Under the pieces are notes generated by a model. The model saw only the letters and a program-made list of their open reading frames with translations, made no database searches and was not told the origin of the DNA. From contig CM048845.1 of the NCBI GenBank assembly GCA_026545225.1, forward strand, positions 63,845,033-63,909,032: a stretch of 64,000 nucleotides of DNA, given 5' to 3'. The stretch comes from Cornus controversa. Taxonomy: Eukaryota; Streptophyta; Magnoliopsida; Cornales; Cornaceae. A program made the translations under genes and the position numbers. Below are positions 1-11,958 of this stretch, in pieces; the stretch's first letter is position 1, and every line of letters starts with the position of its first letter.

Positions 1-1731
1 TCTCTTAAAGTTTTTATCTTTTACAAGTATATAAAAGATTAATTCTACGATTACAAATATATCTATCTCATCACTTATTCTAATTATCCACTATGTATAA
101 TTTCATATACAATTTAATTCAAACAAAAAAGATTACATGATAAGTACGGAACTCTCGAATATACATCTCAAGAAAAAAACTTGAAAAGAATTCATGAAAA
201 CGTGCAAGACAACTAACTCTGTCTTGATTTGACCGTGACAAAATGTGGTTCACGCAGGTGGGTGAGACAAATAACCAAATAACCTTTCTTTTCTATGGAT
301 TGATCGTGATTCGTGACAAAGAATGGTCCATTTAAAATATTCAGGCGATTATAAAGAAGAAAAGTAGAGCCCTCCTACTGGTTAATTTTCATTGCCTTCT
401 TGTCAAACACTTGTAATAGGGACATACAAGCTACTTACGAGATTTGAGTGCCTCTTAAAATCATAACACAAAATGACATTAATAGGGTTGCCACAAAGCT
501 AGCTTGCAGGCCTACATGCCACAAAGCTGCCTCATATAGGGAGATTTTAAAGTGGGATCTTGCTAGACACCTACAAGCTTCGGTCCCACCATAACCCAGT
601 TATGGATGGGAAAAAAATTAATAAGCACAAAAAAATAATAATAAAAATAAAAATTGTCGGTGCCCATGAGTTAATTCAATGAATAAGATTCATAGAAATA
701 CTCTCTTTAAATTTTTGGTTTGATATTTATCAAAAGTGAAATATGATCTTAAATGAAGTAGTAGTACGTGGTTAGTAAGCAATGACATGTATCAAGTGAA
801 TGCAAACTATTTCAAAGTTGAATGTAACCCGTGGATGAATTGATTCTTCGTTTACGAGTACGGTAATCATGTAGGGTACGTCCTTGGCTTATAAGATTAT
901 TGCAGGAATACTATTAGCTCACTATACATCAGGATGCACTGGACTTTGTCAAAAAATATGAAAAGTGTTAACGCTTTGCCAACATTCCGAAGCAGCCCCG
1001 AAGAGGTTGACTCTAGTAGTTGTCCCATGGTTCTTCGCCCGGTGAAGGATGGACTTGATCGGCCTTTTACATATGAGAAAGGGATAAACAAAGTTCGCAA
1101 AAGTTATGACTTGAAATAGGATAAATTATTACATGTATGGGATCAAGTGAAAAAAAAAATTAAAAACAAAAGACAAAAACTATGAGATACTGTGGGTCAA
1201 GAATCAAAGATCAAGAAGACTCAAATATGGAGGATGGTATCAAGTTGAAAAAGTTTTGGAGCAATCAATGATTTGATTCACTTTGTAAATAAAAAATAAA
1301 AAAATAAACACCTTCTCACACCAAGCAATCTTTATGAAACTCATGTTGAAACCACATTGGAAGAAGTTTCTCCACTAAAAAAAATGACAGCGTCATTTTG
1401 ATGTGGTGATAGGGTCTTTGGAAAAGGGAAAATCAAAACCACTCTGAAAGCATACGTAGCAGCACCTAAAAAAATGATTCCACGGAGGACCAATCATTTT
1501 ACGCCATTTTATCGTGGAAACAATGTTACACCCACTCAATGTATCCCACACCCTCACTTTAATGTCGTGCAATATGAGATGGATTAATAATAAAAAAAAT
1601 TAAAAATTAAAACCAAAACTAACAAGCAAAGTCAAGCTTTAATGCCGTACACATAATTTAGCACTCAAATCATGTTGAATTTAGGCCAAATTCTTTAATA
1701 TCCAAAATATCTACCATGTAGTACTTCCTCG
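1..1731. other. Intergenic, no gene recognised
   Basis: AT-rich sequence with many homopolymer runs. Two overlapping 60-67 codon ORFs on opposite strands near 897-1119 match no family I know and look like chance ORFs. No RNA gene or transposon end was recognised. Confidence 0.5.
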
Positions 1732-1773
1732 AATACAAACTCTCCCATTTTTCGGAAATGGAGAGTTTGTATT
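1732..1773. repeat. Short perfect-stem hairpin
   Basis: The left arm AATACAAACTCTCC and the right arm GGAGAGTTTGTATT are exact reverse complements around a loop of about 14 bases. It lies about 900 bp downstream of the DUF599 gene stop. Both arms could form a small DNA or RNA hairpin. No function is known. Confidence 0.6.
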
Positions 1774-2679
1774 GACCAAGTGTTATATTTCGATACTCCA
1801 GTTACTCATTTCTTTTTCAGCTTCTTTTGACATACCGTGCATTTAAGAATCCCATCGATACAAAATTGTATTTTTTATTATTATTATAAAAAATCAGTGT
1901 TTGTATTGGGTAAGATTTTCAAATACACGGTACCCAAGTGATAATAAATAAATTTTCATTGTTTAGAAAATCTTGTGTACTAGTACAGAACCACGAATAC
2001 TTCACCGAAAATACTGTATTCGTGTCGGACACCGTATCGAACACTTTGTAAAAGTGTTCTGATATTTTGTTTTGACACGTATGCAACTGAAATTTGAGTT
2101 AAATATATGTAGGGACTAAATAGTCTGGTTCTTTAATCCATTTGTCTATTTTTGTTTATAAGTTTGTTTGATTCTTAATTGTTTGATGATGAATTGAAGT
2201 ATTTTTGTAATGTAGTCTTTTTTTTGTTGAATAAAGAATATATATATTTATATTATATTATTATTTTATAGCTGTATCTTTGCCTTGTCCATGTTTGTGT
2301 CCTGTTATTTTAAAATTTTTCGCATTACCGTGTCTCTATGTCGTGTCGTACTTGTATCCCATGTCCGTGTTTCTTATTAACAACATAGTTACATCACAAA
2401 ATACAACACTTATGTAACAATTTTTAAAAAACTATGCAACACATTTATACCATACAACACCAATTAATGCAACATATTACACTGATGAGTGTGGAAATAT
2501 TATAACATTATTAAATTAATAATTTAAAATTTATGTAATTATTATCTAGATTTTAACACATTTTAGTAATTATTTTATTGTCAATTTAAAGTTGATGTAT
2601 GAGACGAACATGCAGTGAAAATGACACGAGAGAGAATCCAGTTTCAATCATGTTAACATTAATATATATATAATATATC
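1774..2679. other. 3' flank of the DUF599 gene
   Basis: AT-rich, without a supported gene. It contains scattered GTGTCCG/CGACAC-like motifs (about 2015-2060 and 2285-2375) that often occur in old plant repeats, but no element boundaries are visible. The 3' untranslated region of the minus-strand DUF599 gene must lie at its right end. Confidence 0.4.
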
Positions 2680-4216
2680 TTACATAGATTCAATGTCACT
2701 GTTTCTCATCTCATCAACCTTTCCTTTTGAACTACCAAACACAAAGTCGAGATTGTAAAGCACTGGGACCATTGTGACAGAACACAAGAAAACCAGCACA
2801 GGCCCAAAGATCCAAAGCAGAAGAGGAAGCGCTGCGTAGAAGAGCCTGTTTCCCACTGTGTTAAGCAAAAAGCCCTTCTCAAGAAGCTCCGAGACATACT
2901 CGGGAGTGATGACCATGCACAAGTGGTCCATCGGACAGTTTATGAGGAAGTTCACTTGGTTCACAAACCTAATGGAAAGAGAGTGACAGAGAAACGAAAA
3001 TAGAAAGATGAGCAATAGTGTCACGTATTTTAGTGCCACCATGAATTCACCATGAGCACCGTAAACGGCATCGTTGAGTGGCTTCTTGATGCTATAAGTA
3101 CTGCTAATGACGGCAGCCAAGCCCGAGCACAGAAGGATCGATGTGGTCGCCATTAAGGTCGACCCCATGATCGTGTTTCGGATGGTTTGAACGGCCAGTA
3201 TGTTTTTCTTGTCATTGTCCTGCACAGGAAAAAAAATATACATATATAATTAAGAAATGACATGATTAAAGAGGACTTGACTGCTTTTTTTTTTTGTTGT
3301 GGATCTTAATTTTAATCTGATTGGGATAGCATATTATATATATATATCACCTAGTGGCTTACACTGTGCATGGCCTACAATGCACAAAGTATATATCATG
3401 TGAAAAAAGTTGTCCATTGCCATAGGATTATCGTGCATGCAAATGTTGAAAGCTAGTAAAATGCTAATATATAAGAATCATTTATGATCAGACATATAAT
3501 AAGAATCATAGACATATAGATACAAGTACATATATTGATATATATGTATATATTTTCTTATCTGGGTTCAATTTGGTTCTTAAGAATTCATATTTAGAAA
3601 AAGTAGTACATGACTGTAAAATCCTACATTTTGGGTCGTCCTACAAAGGATTGGTCGCATCCATGGTGATAGTGTGCTCATCATGTGGCCAAAAGGAAAA
3701 TGAAAAGGGGGTTAAACTGTCTTTTACTACATAAAGAAACGTATTTTATGAGAAACGTGTCTATATATGGATAAAAATAACAATTAAAATACTTGCTTCT
3801 TTTAATTTTTTTTAAATACTTGCTTAACCTACCACCATATATGGCCCTTGAGTGTGATGATAAATTAGACCATCATTGTTTGTGTATCTTACTGCAATCT
3901 CGATATTAAAAACAATATAGATTATATAGTCACACACATATTCTAAGTATATGATAGACATTTATACATGTGCAATCTAGATATATGTTTGAATTTTCAA
4001 ATTCAAGAAATTCTTATGCATAATGAGATTTTTATAACGAAACCATTTGCTCATATATATATATAGTGCTCATTTAATTCAAGTTGGAAATCAAGTGTCA
4101 CAGCAATTACAATGTAAACAAACCATTTGCTCATTACTTGTATATTATATATATGTAGTGCTGGATTAATTCAAGTTGGAAATTAATCAAGTGTCACAGC
4201 AATTACATGTAAACAG

Positions 4217-4275
<59 letters not shown>

Positions 4276-4446
4276 TACCTTCATGATCGCTGAGACCCAC
4301 ATGCGTCGTCCACTGGCATTTGTGCCAATTATAGTCATCATCGGTTGGGTTCGGACCTTGTGCCATAACCAAACATGATAAGCCACAGTTATCAGAAGCC
4401 CCAATGGCACCAATATCATATCCAGATAACATTTCCTCCATTCCAT
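2680..4446 (-). CDS. DUF599 family membrane protein (2 exons)
   Basis: Minus-strand gene of two coding exons, 4446-4279 (56 codons) and 3219-2680 (179 codons plus stop), encoding 235 residues, within the usual plant DUF599 length. The junction is phase 0: the donor follows ATGAAG as GTAAAC and the acceptor is CTGTGCAG. The start was chosen because MEWRKCYLDMILVPLGL is the family-like N terminus; upstream is only a CT/GA repeat. Hydrophobic segments lie at about residues 9-28, 75-96, 115-135 and 182-208. Family hallmarks seen are RNTIMGSTLMATT (70-82) and LPLLLWIFGPV (187-197). Proteins with this domain are predicted integral membrane proteins of unknown function. The reading frame is intact and all splice sites are canonical, so the gene is probably functional. 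Confidence 0.9.
3220..4278 (-). other. DUF599 gene intron with tandem duplication
   Basis: The single 1,059-bp intron is AT-rich. It contains an approximate tandem duplication, 4040-4119 and 4120-4214: both units begin AAACCATTTGCTCAT and share GTGTCACAGCAATTACA. The (TA)n tract at 4231-4272 follows directly and reaches within 7 bp of the 5' splice site. Confidence 0.8.
4231..4272. repeat. (TA)n microsatellite in intron
   Basis: About 21 TA units immediately downstream (minus-strand sense) of the donor site of the DUF599 intron. It creates long YIYIYI artefact ORFs. Confidence 0.95.
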
Positions 4447-4492
4447 CTCTCTCTCTCTCTCTAGATCTTTCTCTTTCTCTTTCTCTCTCCCG
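4447..4492 (-). promoter_or_regulatory. GA/CT-rich 5' leader of the DUF599 gene
   Basis: Directly upstream of the start codon the minus strand reads as GAGA/GAAAGA repeats. A second (TA)n tract lies near 4538-4554. Such CT/GA tracts are common in plant 5' leaders and core promoters. No transcription start can be fixed from sequence alone. Confidence 0.45.
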
Positions 4493-5255
4493 GCACCTTT
4501 GCACACTACTGCTTCTGTATCTTCTTCTGGTGTCTAAATATATATATATATATAACTATATAAACAGTAACAAATATGTATATGGACTACTTTCAATGCA
4601 ATATTCAACCAGAAACTATGGCAGAGTAAAGCAAACGACCACTTTCTTACTAAATTAGAGAGAAGGCCTAATTTTGGAGTTATCCTTCTTATTTTAAGCC
4701 CTTTCGGTTTACAAATATAGGCCTTTGCTATTAGTATATTTACGAAAATGGTATCAACAGTGAAAAAGAAATGAAAGAAAATAAAATGACCCAATGAATG
4801 AAGTACTTGTCACTTGGAATGACATAAAAATACCATAAATTGAAATCTAGCATCGAAAAATACCATATTCTTTTTAGATATATAAGTATCCCAAACTTTA
4901 TTGCTAGGTCATTTGATCACCCTATCATATCATATAAATTTTGTGAATTATAATAAAAAAAACTTCAAAAATTAGGTCCTATCAACTTTTATTAATGGTT
5001 TATTAACTTTATCAAGTGAGTTCCCTTCATTGGTGGACTAGAAATCCATTCCCACAAACCGTCAAGTGTATAAAGCAAGGGGTCAAGCAATTTAAAATCA
5101 ATAAAATATCTAGTGGTTTTGAATTCATCAAGACTCCTTTCAATCATTTGTATAGTTGTAATAGGTTGGACTTTTACCGTGTAACTTGGGTCGAATGACA
5201 ACTGTGGATCATAAATAAGTAGTATCACAACACACTCAATCGGTCTTTATTCGTA
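4493..5255. other. Upstream region of the DUF599 gene
   Basis: AT-rich region between the DUF599 promoter and the MITE cluster. The small ORFs on both strands (4534-4794, 4992-5228) carry no recognisable domain. Nothing else is supported. Confidence 0.4.
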
Positions 5256-5508
5256 GGACAATACTTATCTATTGACTGATATGTAAGTAAGCTCTCTTAA
5301 ACGCTGATGTGTTTCAATAAAAAATGAACACATCAACTTTAATTACAAAATTTAAAGTATAATAAATGAGATTGATTACATTTATTATACTTATTTATTA
5401 CACTTTAAATTAAATTTTGTAATTAAAGCTGATGTGTTCATTTTTTATTGGAATACATCAGCGGTCAGGAGAACTTACTTACACACTGGTCAGTAAGTAA
5501 GTATTGTC
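5256..5508. mobile_element. Fold-back MITE copy A
   Basis: Non-coding element of about 253 bp with long inverted arms. The left end GGACAATACTTA mirrors the right end TAAGTATTGTC. Further in, AAAAAATGAACACATCA mirrors TGATGTGTTCATTTTTT, and ACAAAATTTAAAGTATAATA mirrors the corresponding right-arm sequence. No ORF. Flanks do not show a clear target duplication. Confidence 0.8.
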
Positions 5509-5522
5509 TTTTAATTATAGGT

Positions 5523-5684
5523 AATAAATAAGTATAATAAATGTTATCAATCTCATTTATTATACTCATTTATTACACTTTAAATTTTGTAATTAAAACT
5601 GATGTGCTCATTTTTTATTGGAACAGAACACATCAGCGGTCAGGAGAGCTTACTTACACACCGGTCAGTAGGTAAGTATTGTCC
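5523..5684. mobile_element. Fold-back MITE copy B (half element)
   Basis: The right half of the same family as copy A: CATTTATTATACTCATTTATTACACTTTAAA..., then GATGTGCTCATTTTTTATTGG, CAGCGGTCAGGAGAGCTTAC and the terminus AGTATTGTCC. The left inverted arm is missing, so this copy is truncated or was made by unequal exchange with its neighbours. Confidence 0.75.
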
Positions 5685-5697
5685 ATAATTAAAAAGA

Positions 5698-5772
5698 TGT
5701 ATTTACTTTTTATTAGGTCACATGAATGATCAGGAGGTACTACTTATTCACCGTTGAGTAAATAAATATTGT
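5698..5772. mobile_element. MITE arm fragment D
   Basis: A short relic carrying the right-arm order of the family: TTTACTTTTTATTAGG, ATGATCAGGAGG, then AAATATTGT. It is more diverged than copies A-C and resembles the fragment at 6597-6656. Confidence 0.55.
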
Positions 5773-5782
5773 ATAAAAATAA

Positions 5783-6070
5783 GGACAATATTTACCTACT
5801 CACCAGTGTATAGGTGAGCCCTCCTGACTGCTAATATGTTTCAACAAAAAATTAGCACATCAGTTTTAAAGTGTAATAAATAAGTATAATAAATAAGGTC
5901 AATCTCATTTATTATACTTATTTATTTATTTATTATACTTATTTATTATACTTATTTATTGCATTTTAAATTTAATTTTGTAATTAAAGCTGATATGTTC
6001 ATTTTTTATTGGAACACATCAATGGTCAGGAGAGCTCACCTACACACTGGTGAGTAGGTAAGTATTGTCC
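5783..6070. mobile_element. Fold-back MITE copy C
   Basis: The best preserved copy, 288 bp. GGACAATATTTACCTACTCA at the left mirrors TGAGTAGGTAAGTATTGTCC at the right, and the arms continue inward through AGGTGAGC..CTCCTGAC and the TGATGTGTT-like segments. The centre is a short tandem array of TTATTATACTTATTTA. It could form a near full-length hairpin. No ORF. Confidence 0.85.
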
Positions 6071-6596
6071 TTAATTATATATATATATTTTTAAAAAATA
6101 AAAGCAAAAGTCAAGTAATTAGTTGATGAGTGGATACAATGGGAGGACTATGATTTGTGGAATCTCGCTCGCTATACTTTGAGCTAGCATAGGATATCGG
6201 TGGTAATGAAAAATCTGATCACTAGCAATTTCTTTGTTACTAATCTCTAAAACCCATTTATTTATATATATATATATATATGGATGATAAGAATAATATC
6301 ACCATCCCTAACGCTAAAATCTTTATATGTTTTAGTGGTGAACCCAATCCAAATTTTAAAACATGTTTTTGAAACCATGATTAATTGGGCTTGAGATTAA
6401 ATTCCAATCCCAATCTAATTCAAATTTAGATATGAATTTTTGAGTGTGTTTTATACAAAATATATACAAAAAAAAAACCTAGTTCTACAAATTGGATTTG
6501 GGCTCACCACTCAAATTTAAAACAAAGAAGTTGTGAATATAAAAATTCGGTCTTAGATTTTTTTTTACTTCTTTTTCTAATTTATAATTTTAGAAC

Positions 6597-6656
6597 GTAT
6601 TTACTTTTTATTGGGACACATAGATAGTCAGGAGATATGAGTGTATAAATATTGTC
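6597..6656. mobile_element. MITE arm fragment E
   Basis: A single arm related to fragment D: TTTACTTTTTATTGGGACAC, ATAGTCAGGAGA, and TAAATATTGTC. It lies about 0.5 kb from the main cluster. Confidence 0.5.
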
Positions 6657-8301
6657 GTATTTTTATGTACTCAAATAGAGGTGTTCGGGTTATTACCGGC
6701 CCCATTTCAGTCTTCAGACTAGCGAGAATGTAAAAGGTCATAATAGGTAGTTTAAACTTTAGGTCGGGCCGTCATCAATCATTGTACCAAACAAAAACAG
6801 TTACAAAAAGTCTATAGTATTATTTCCTTTCCTAGAACATTATTACCAAGGAAATTACCGGGAAAAAAAAAAAAACATTATCAGCAAGGAGAAATGGAAT
6901 GGCATGTTCGCAATTTGAATCAACTACAAGGTCAAATGCCTAGAATGAAAGGTGGGAACATAGTGAAAATCTGACTGGGTTGCTTTGGCTTGGAAAGAAG
7001 AGGAGGAGATAAGAGGTGGCCAACTGGAGCACTCGCATGCCATTTTCATGAGACTCAACAAACCCACGTTAATGGAGAGCCGTTCCGTCAGCAACTTAGT
7101 AACGTATATACTAATATACATATATGTATATATATATATATATATAAATATTGTACAGACATATGATTTTGCCATTTATTGCGCCTCCTACGTACACAAC
7201 AATGGTGCCATACACGTGTGTATAATTTAGTACTACCAGTCATTTCAATTCCAAATACCTTCGTTCAATTCTTTATATGAATAGTGGGTAGTGGCCTTTT
7301 CTTCCTAGCTCGTCAGTTTACTTCATTTGGGTGTCATACCTTGTGTTGGAGCTGTTTATACAAAGTGTGTATTTGACATAATAATATATACAACTAATAT
7401 TTCGTTTTTAGGCCTTCATTTTAAACTGAATAAGATGTTAGGTCAATTATTAGGGGAAAAAAAAGATAAGATATGTTAGGTCACAATTATTTTAAGGTCA
7501 AGCAGCCGCCAAGGAAATCAATTAGCAATCAAGTGCATAGTTATCCCAATCATTTAGAAACCAATAAGAGAACTGAAATTCAACGAAATGATTATCCATA
7601 TGCCAAAGATATTTACATGAAGTCATGGGCAGCCCTTCAATATAGAGAAAAAATCATAGCCCAAACCACAGCAAAAATTTTCAGTGATAAAATAAAAGAT
7701 AAATTACTCTTTAGATTTTTTGAGATTTTTCGAAATTACTCAAAATAAAGGTTTTTGAAAAATTACTTTGACATTCTCTGTTAGAGTTAGGACAGTTAGC
7801 TCCATCAATCTCTACCGTAAAAGTATTATGTTTCGTTTGGTATGAAGGAAGGAAGAGGAATGGAGGGAAGATAGGAAGAAAGGAACAAATTTTCTTTGTT
7901 CAGTGGAGGGCAGACAACGAGGGAAGAGAAAAAGATGATGAATGAGTCATCTCTCATCTTTTACAAATTTTTAACTCTCTAAATATCAGACAAAAAGAAA
8001 GGACAAAACTATTAAAAAAATTAAATTACAAAAGAGGACTTATAACATAATAAATGTTCAAAGGAGTATTATAAATAGTGATGCGTATAATGGTAAAAAT
8101 AAATTAAAACTCTCTCTTTCCTTCTCTCTTAATAAACAAAATAAGATATTATCCTCCTTCTCTTCCATCCAACTAAACAAAAAGAGAGAAGAACACAATA
8201 TCTTTCCTATCACGATTACCACTATCTCCGCCTCTCTCCCTTCTCTCAACCACCACAACCATTATCATCACCCCCACACATTCTCTCTCTTCTCTCTAAT
8301 G
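6657..8301. other. Intergenic, possible degenerate MITE at 7832-8178
   Basis: No supported gene. A 91-codon ORF at 7473-7748 has no recognisable motif. At about 7832 the sequence GTTTGGTATGAAGGAAGGAA is roughly mirrored near 8155-8178 by CTTCCATCCAACTAAAC, suggesting an old Tourist-like element, but its ends are unclear. (TA)n lies at 7113-7147 and CT-rich sequence at 8108-8297. Confidence 0.35.
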
Positions 8302-9827
8302 TGTTTTAAGAATAAAATAACTTACAAGCGCCCGAATATATTGGAGTATAGATAAGCAAGAATAAGGTCAAATCCAAGGGATTGCTTTGATTTTTTTTTA
8401 AGAAAAAAAACTAATGCAAATCTAAATTAATTTACATCTAATCTAGTTAACCAAGGGATTGCTTTGATTTTTTTTTTTTTTTAAAAAAAAACTAATGCAA
8501 ATCTAAATTAATTTACATCTAATCTAGTTAACCAAGTTGATTGTAAAATGAATAATTATATTAAACATGCACAATTTAAATCAACCCAACGAGAATTTAA
8601 TCAATAGAAGAAAATACTAACATATCGGATTCCACCACCATTAAATCCATAAACTTTCAATTATTCATCTATCAATTCTCTAATTAAGAAAATCAACCAG
8701 AAATCACTTGTTTGCTTTCACAAGATTTGATCATTAACGCCTCAAGTACAAATATTTTGAAAATTAGATTTTTCTTCGCTTAACAAGTATAAAATCCTAA
8801 GCATCATATGTATTTAACTTATTGAAAAACATAAGATCAAAGTTTTTTACTTTTGAAGATTATAAAACCAAGCTTAGATTAATTATTTCTTATTTCTAAC
8901 TATAACAAATACATGATAGATGTGGTGAAAGAAACATAAACTAAAATCGTATGAAGCGAAAATCATAAACATTCAAACCATACACATGAAAATTAATAAA
9001 TAAAATAAGATAAATTTATTTCATCAATGGAGGTTTCCTCTATAACCTTAGTTGAGGAATTGAGTTATACATGATTAAAAGAAAATAAAGTAAATTGATA
9101 AAACTCAAATTTCTTCGAACTGAATCAATCACTGACTTCTTTGCTTTTTTTCTTCTCTTGTGCCTCATTTCTCCTCTCTTGTGTCTCTTTTATTCCTCCC
9201 ATCCTCTCATACTTATAAGGTCTCTCTAGGATGTTCTCCAAGAAAAATAAGATAGGAAAGTGCTAAAAAAATTCTGGCAAAATATTTTTTTCGACTTGAA
9301 GCCCAAGTTTTACCATCAAGACATATTTTTCACAAAATTAATTTTTGTGAAATAAAAATTTGTAGAAGTTGAAGTTTTCTTTTCAGGTCCAATAACACTG
9401 CATCAATTCGATATACGAGTCAAAATATATGGCCAAAATACATAAATAGTTTCAGAACTTTGCTTTCTTTGAAATTAGAGTTCCAAATAGATTTGACCAT
9501 CTAAAATCTTGTAGAATTATCTTCAATTCATCTTGACTTTGGATTCTCTTGGATGCTTTCTCTCAACACAATTGGTCTTTGAAATATTATTTGCTCAATT
9601 TGCTTTCTGTGACATATGACCTAAATAACCTATATTTTAGTGAAAAATACCAATAACCTAAAAAGACATAAAAATCATTTATTAATTAAAAATAAATTAT
9701 AATAAAGTAATAACAAATATAATTTTAGAGATAAAACATGTATAAAATATGTACTCATCACTCTCCACCACCTTTACTACCAACCCCCTCATCAGGGCGG
9801 CAAGCAAACTGAGCCATTCATGAAAAA
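8302..9827. other. AT-rich, probably transposon-derived non-coding DNA
   Basis: A non-coding stretch with no ORF of note. It includes a tandem duplication (8374-8531, listed separately). The style (long AT-rich tract, TGTTTTAAG at the left and ACTCATCA near 9760) would fit an old LTR, but I found no second copy, primer site or target duplication, so its class is undetermined. Confidence 0.3.
8374..8531. repeat. Recent 77/81-bp tandem duplication
   Basis: Unit 1 (8374-8450) and unit 2 (8451-8531) both begin CCAAGGGATTGCTTTGATTT and end ACATCTAATCTAGTTAA. They differ almost only in the length of the internal T and A runs, which indicates a recent duplication. Confidence 0.95.
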
Positions 9828-11925
9828 TGTAAAGACCGGAACCAAATTTGATCGATTTTTTGATTTTTTCATCTTTTATGCCATAAACACGTTTTAAATG
9901 ATGTTATGAATGGTTCAAGCATAGGAAACATGTTTGGAAGTTTTATTAAAGATTTTTGAAAGTTTTCGGAAGGTTTAGAGAAGTTTGACTTTTTGGGCCA
10001 ACGGGGCCCCGGAGCGAGGCCTGGGCGAGTCCGAAATTTTTTTGAAAAATAATTATTGTTAAATTTGGACTTAATGAAATGTATAATAAGTTAAGGAAGT
10101 AATTTCGAGACCATAGGAGCTTTCAGAATAAAAAAACGGAGCTAAGGAGGGTACGTTAAGTGGCCTGGGGGGCATTTTAGTCATTTTGCGCCTTTAGAAC
10201 TTTAAATATCAAAATTTCAGAGATATTTTCATATCTCTCTTGTCCCATTAGAAGTCCAGGGCTTTCTCTCTCTCATTCTTCTCCCTTCTTCCTTCTCTCT
10301 ACATTTCTGAGGTCTTTGGGCATGATTCGGGAGTTGTCGAACGAAGATAACTTGTAGAGGGCGACAAGGGCTTCGGTTTGAACCGAACAAACTCAATTTT
10401 CGATAATGTGGAACTTAGTGGAAATCTTGGACAAAGCTTGGACAGCCTTCTTTTTGAGGTAGGTTTGTTTTTTCTCTCCTAAGTGTCGATTTTAGGGTTT
10501 GGGTGGAAATGGAAAGGTTTTGATTGAGTGGCATGTATGATAAAAAGGGATAGGGGCTGTGGGCTAGTATATTCCTCTTCTTTTATGGTCTTTACATGCT
10601 AAGTAGATTCATTTGATGATTTATGTGATGTATTGTAGGTATACATGTGTTATGTGTAATGTGAGAACGTGCTTAGTTATGTAGTAAATTTTATGCATAT
10701 GTGAAATGTGTGCATAGTTGTGTACATATAGGTGATTATATGTTGGTTGTGGAAGTATAGGAAGGTTGAGTGCATGCTAGACATAATTGTAACATGTATG
10801 TGTATTAGACAAGCATGAACCAAATATGCTAAGTTGTGAATCATGTACATATGAAAGTGAGATGCATGTTGTGTGACATATATGTGGTTATATGTGTTGT
10901 AGAGTAGTGAAAATGCATGCTAGATATATTGTGGCATGAATGGCATTTGAAGAACATGAACATAATATGCTAAGTGTCATATATATCTAAAATGCATATA
11001 TGAGAGTATGAATATATATATGTGGTTATATATGGGTTAGTGTAATGAGAATGCATGCTAAAAATGATTAAAGCATGTATGAGCATTGAAGAACATGAAC
11101 ATGATATGCTACTTGTTACATATGTTTAAAATGCATATATGTGAGGTTGCGGGAAAGTGGAGTAAGGGAGTTGGGCATGGGACTTCGGAGTGGTCCAACC
11201 GTGTCATGAGAGTGGTAATTATCCACTAGGTATGACCCTCAGAATGGTCCCATCGTACCAAGGCCAAGGCCTAGGCCTAGAATTAGAGTGTGTCCACAAC
11301 TAGTGAGCCTCAGAGTTATCCCCTCACATTTTGGTAAACCAACACATTGCCAAGGTAGTATGATTCTCGGAGTTGTCCCAATCATATGGTCGTCATCGAA
11401 GGGGTCTAAGGGCACATGATCTTTGGAGTTGGCCAATCATGTAGGAGTATCGGATTAGGGCTGAGAGAGAGAGAATGTTCATATCTTATATGCTTATGTG
11501 ATTAACTTGTTAAACATGATATATGTGTTAAATGCATTCATCCATGGTTTGCATTGAGTTGGTTGGCGTGAGAGCATTGGTATACCATGTAGTGTAATGA
11601 TATGTGGGTTGGTGTCAGGTCGATGCCTACGTGGGTTGGGGTATTCCTACTAAGTCATTGAGTTACTCACCTATTTTTTCTCAAACTCTTTACAAATAAA
11701 GTGCCAATGATGGACGGGACATGAACGTCTAAGTGGAGTTCCTTGTAGCATTTTTTTGTCATACTTTTGGATTTTGTCTATGGACTATGTATATGGCTAT
11801 CCATGCAGGCAAGTGGCATGCTAACTAGTTCTCTTAGGAAATGTTGTATTTGTATTTGATTTATCTTGATGTTTTAAATCTCAAATATAATTGCCACATA
11901 TGATTTATAAATAACTTTTGAAAAA
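9828..11925 (+). mobile_element. Gypsy-type LTR, solo or truncated
   Basis: Begins TGTAAAGACCGGAACC, a form typical of plant Ty3/gypsy LTR starts. It continues with LTR-like features: a GGGCCAACGGGGCCCCGG block, a CT-rich stretch at 10262-10300, about three roughly 140-bp tandem units each starting at ATGCATGCTA (10771, 10914, 11051), and a series of GGAGT-GTCC-ATC motifs between 11170 and 11450. The element near 35911-37683 has a closely similar terminus, so both belong to one family. No CA-ending right terminus is seen; the right end is probably lost. The right limit given is approximate. Confidence 0.6.
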
Positions 11926-11958
11926 TACAATGTATGGTGCATAGTTGAATCTCAATGT

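Noticed and set aside
897-1119. Overlapping ORFs of 61 and 67 codons on opposite strands
   Set aside because: No recognisable motif, no promoter or splice context, and each explains the other as an open antisense frame.
4183-4506. Two 105-107 codon minus-strand ORFs
   Set aside because: They merge true exon 1 of the DUF599 gene with GA and TA microsatellites; the YIYIYI stretches are repeat artefacts.
5256-6656. MITE cluster as a CRISPR-like array
   Set aside because: Units are inverted and variable in length, without uniform repeats and spacers, and the DNA is plant nuclear.
7473-7748. 91-codon plus-strand ORF
   Set aside because: Lys/Asn/Ile-rich composition as expected of AT-rich chance ORFs; no known domain.
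11239-11436. 65-codon minus-strand ORF
   Set aside because: It lies in the repeated GGAGT blocks of the gypsy-type LTR; the GLGLGLG end reflects a short repeat.
9821-11925. TGAAAAA on both sides of the gypsy-type LTR as target duplication
   Set aside because: The right side lacks a CA end before it, the motif is low complexity, and gypsy elements make 5-bp duplications.
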